Shown here piece after piece: positions 62,386 to 64,000 of a stretch of 64,000 nucleotides of DNA. The position numbers and the translations under genes were made by a program. The number at the start of each line of letters is the position of its first letter. Position 1 is the first letter of the stretch. This stretch comes from Gavia stellata. Lineage: Eukaryota > Chordata > Aves > Gaviiformes > Gaviidae. The notes under the pieces were generated by a model that saw only the letters and a list, made by a program, of their open reading frames with translations, made no database searches and was not told where the DNA came from. The DNA lies in assembly GCF_030936135.1 (NCBI RefSeq), contig NC_082599.1:63181686-63245685 (forward strand), read 5' to 3'.

Positions 62386-64000
62386 GGAGGACCTCCCCCC
62401 CAACACCCGACCTACCCCATTCTACGAAGCCCCAGAGATTTCTCATGTCACTCCAGTATTCTCCCAATTCATCACCAGCAACCGCTCTTGTTAAGAGCTC
62501 TACAAAGCATCCGCGGAGCACTACACTTGCTCCTAGGACATCAGGGGAGTTGCTGGAGACAGCAACCCTTACCTTCCATCACTTCCAGACAACTGAAGCG
62601 CAGCAAGCCTAGGGCACACTAAAGCCATTGCGGACAGGTAACAGAAACGAAGGCAGAGGTTAACAGCTAGGTCTTCCCATCTGGGGCCAGATGGGGGTAA
62701 GTAAAACAGTTCTAGAAAGCACAGGGCTGGCAGGCACATGAGAAGACACAGGACCGCTCCTCCTGGGGAAAGCTGGCCATGTTCAGCTCAAGTTCCTCCC
62801 CCCACCTTCTCTCCCCCGGGGAGGAAGAAGGAACCACATTCAGCTAAACTCACTTTCACCCTCTTGTGGAGGGCACCCAGGAACTCAATCAACTGGTCAG
62901 ACTCTTGGGCAGTATCTAATACAGAGACATACCCCTTCGGGCTAAATAGAAAAGTCTTTAGGTATATTTCAGAAATCTACATACAGATACCAGTATTTAC
63001 AGACTTAGAATGTATCAGTCCTTTTACAGAAATACCATTCCTAAATACATTCCCATTTAAATATACCTGTGGGCAGGACCACGCTTCAAGCGCAGACAAC
63101 CCCATACAGCAAAGGGAAAGCACGTTCACCCACGACAGCTATCGCAGGACGACTCAGGTGCCATATTGCTCTGCGAGGGTCCACAACAACTACAAACACT
63201 CGCTCCTGGCCTCCCCACAGGGAACAAGTGTTCCTCACTTGCTTTCCCCAAATGCAAGAGGCTACCACCAGCACCAGATATGACACTGTCTTTACCAAGC
63301 AGAAAGGGGAATCCCGACACCCCACCAAGGCAATTCACCTTGGAAGGCAGAGAGGAAGGAACCGAGAAGACGGCCCTTCAGGCATGCAATAAGCCTTGCA
63401 CAGAATCGGCTGATCTAAGGACAGAGATGAATTTTTATGAAACGCGTCACGTGGAAGGTATTTTGGCCCTTTCCCACTTTCTAGCAAGAAGTAATGTATC
63501 TCAAAGCAAAGGCTATTCCAGAATAATCTGAGGTGCTGCTGCTAAATGTCCCCATTTCCTGTGGCTGGGTGCAAGCAGACCTGTCAGACAGACAGACAGG
63601 AGCTGTCAGGTACCGGTACTTGGGGATTGCACATACAGGAAAAGCTAGGAGAAGGGAGAACGGGCCACACGTGGCTTTCAGTCGGGTCAAAGCATCCCAC
63701 ACTGTCACTGAGCGTGAGTGTGAACATGAGCTACCGCTACACTCGCTTCTGAAGTCTGGACTAGGTGTCAGCTAAACGAGGCATTGCTTTCTACCAAGTT
63801 TTGCTTCCGTTCAACTTTTCACCCTCCACAATCTCTTGCTTTGCAACTTGAGTTTCTTACCATCAAGCTTGAAAGACATCTAAGAACGGGTCCCCGCTCT
63901 GTATCGCAGAGAAGCCGATGTGGTGACCAGTCTGCTCTAGTCTCCTCACCTTAGTTTCAAGCTCATCAGAAGATGCTGCAAGAGACAAGCAGCATTACTA
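62386..64000. other. Unrecognised sequence
   Basis: I see no gene, RNA gene or repeat that I can defend in the last 1.6 kb. Confidence 0.4.

Noticed and set aside
1-64000. tRNA, rRNA or other structured RNA genes
   Set aside because: No cloverleaf, rRNA core or snRNA motif was recognised by eye. A covariance-model scan was not possible, so a small RNA could have been missed.

Overview
The window looks like bird nuclear DNA. Avian CR1 LINE tails, gammaretrovirus-like endogenous retrovirus (ERV) LTRs, a typical avian ERVL-type LTR, compact GC-rich introns and many minisatellites all point that way. A GC-rich microchromosome or a repeat-rich chromosome end would fit, but the species cannot be named from the sequence.

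Region 1 (1-4,800): mostly unrecognised sequence, with a CR1 tail, one unassigned candidate exon at 2,749-2,874 and a sense-oriented solo LTR (3,539-4,064). Region 2 (4,804-22,780, + strand) holds the only convincing host gene. It is a maestro HEAT-like repeat (MROH) family gene with about 34 small exons, phase-consistent GT/AG junctions, no internal stop, and a poly(A) signal at 22,784. The predicted protein is about 1,325-1,357 residues. The start exon is inferred from phase, and the last exon has two possible acceptors.

Region 3 (22,800-32,380): no supported host gene. It contains a decayed ERV gag-pro-pol fragment on the minus strand (26,960-27,830), an LTR-like block (28,860-29,690) and a CpG island with a 16-bp palindrome. 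Region 4 (32,380-37,478) is a CT-rich minisatellite running into an array of about 145-147-bp repeats.

Region 5 (37,478-49,955) splits that array. It holds CR1 pieces in opposite orientations, a 626-bp LTR-like insertion, a GC-rich block, an internally deleted minus-strand provirus (42,547-46,258) and a 3.4-kb GC-rich block with no recognisable gene. Region 6 (49,955-57,400): two more ~146-bp repeat units, an ERVL-type LTR with primer binding site and leader, then an A-rich composite repeat. A 2.8-kb, 36-bp GC-rich minisatellite sits inside the composite repeat and is open in all six frames. Region 7 (57,400-64,000): a degenerate repeat interrupted by a second sense-oriented LTR, CR1 endonuclease/RT and 3' fragments, and unrecognised sequence.

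The main themes are one host gene of the HEAT-repeat superfamily, and a large accessory block. In that block, minisatellites appear to have grown out of single subunits of longer repeats, and retroelements have nested in one another.
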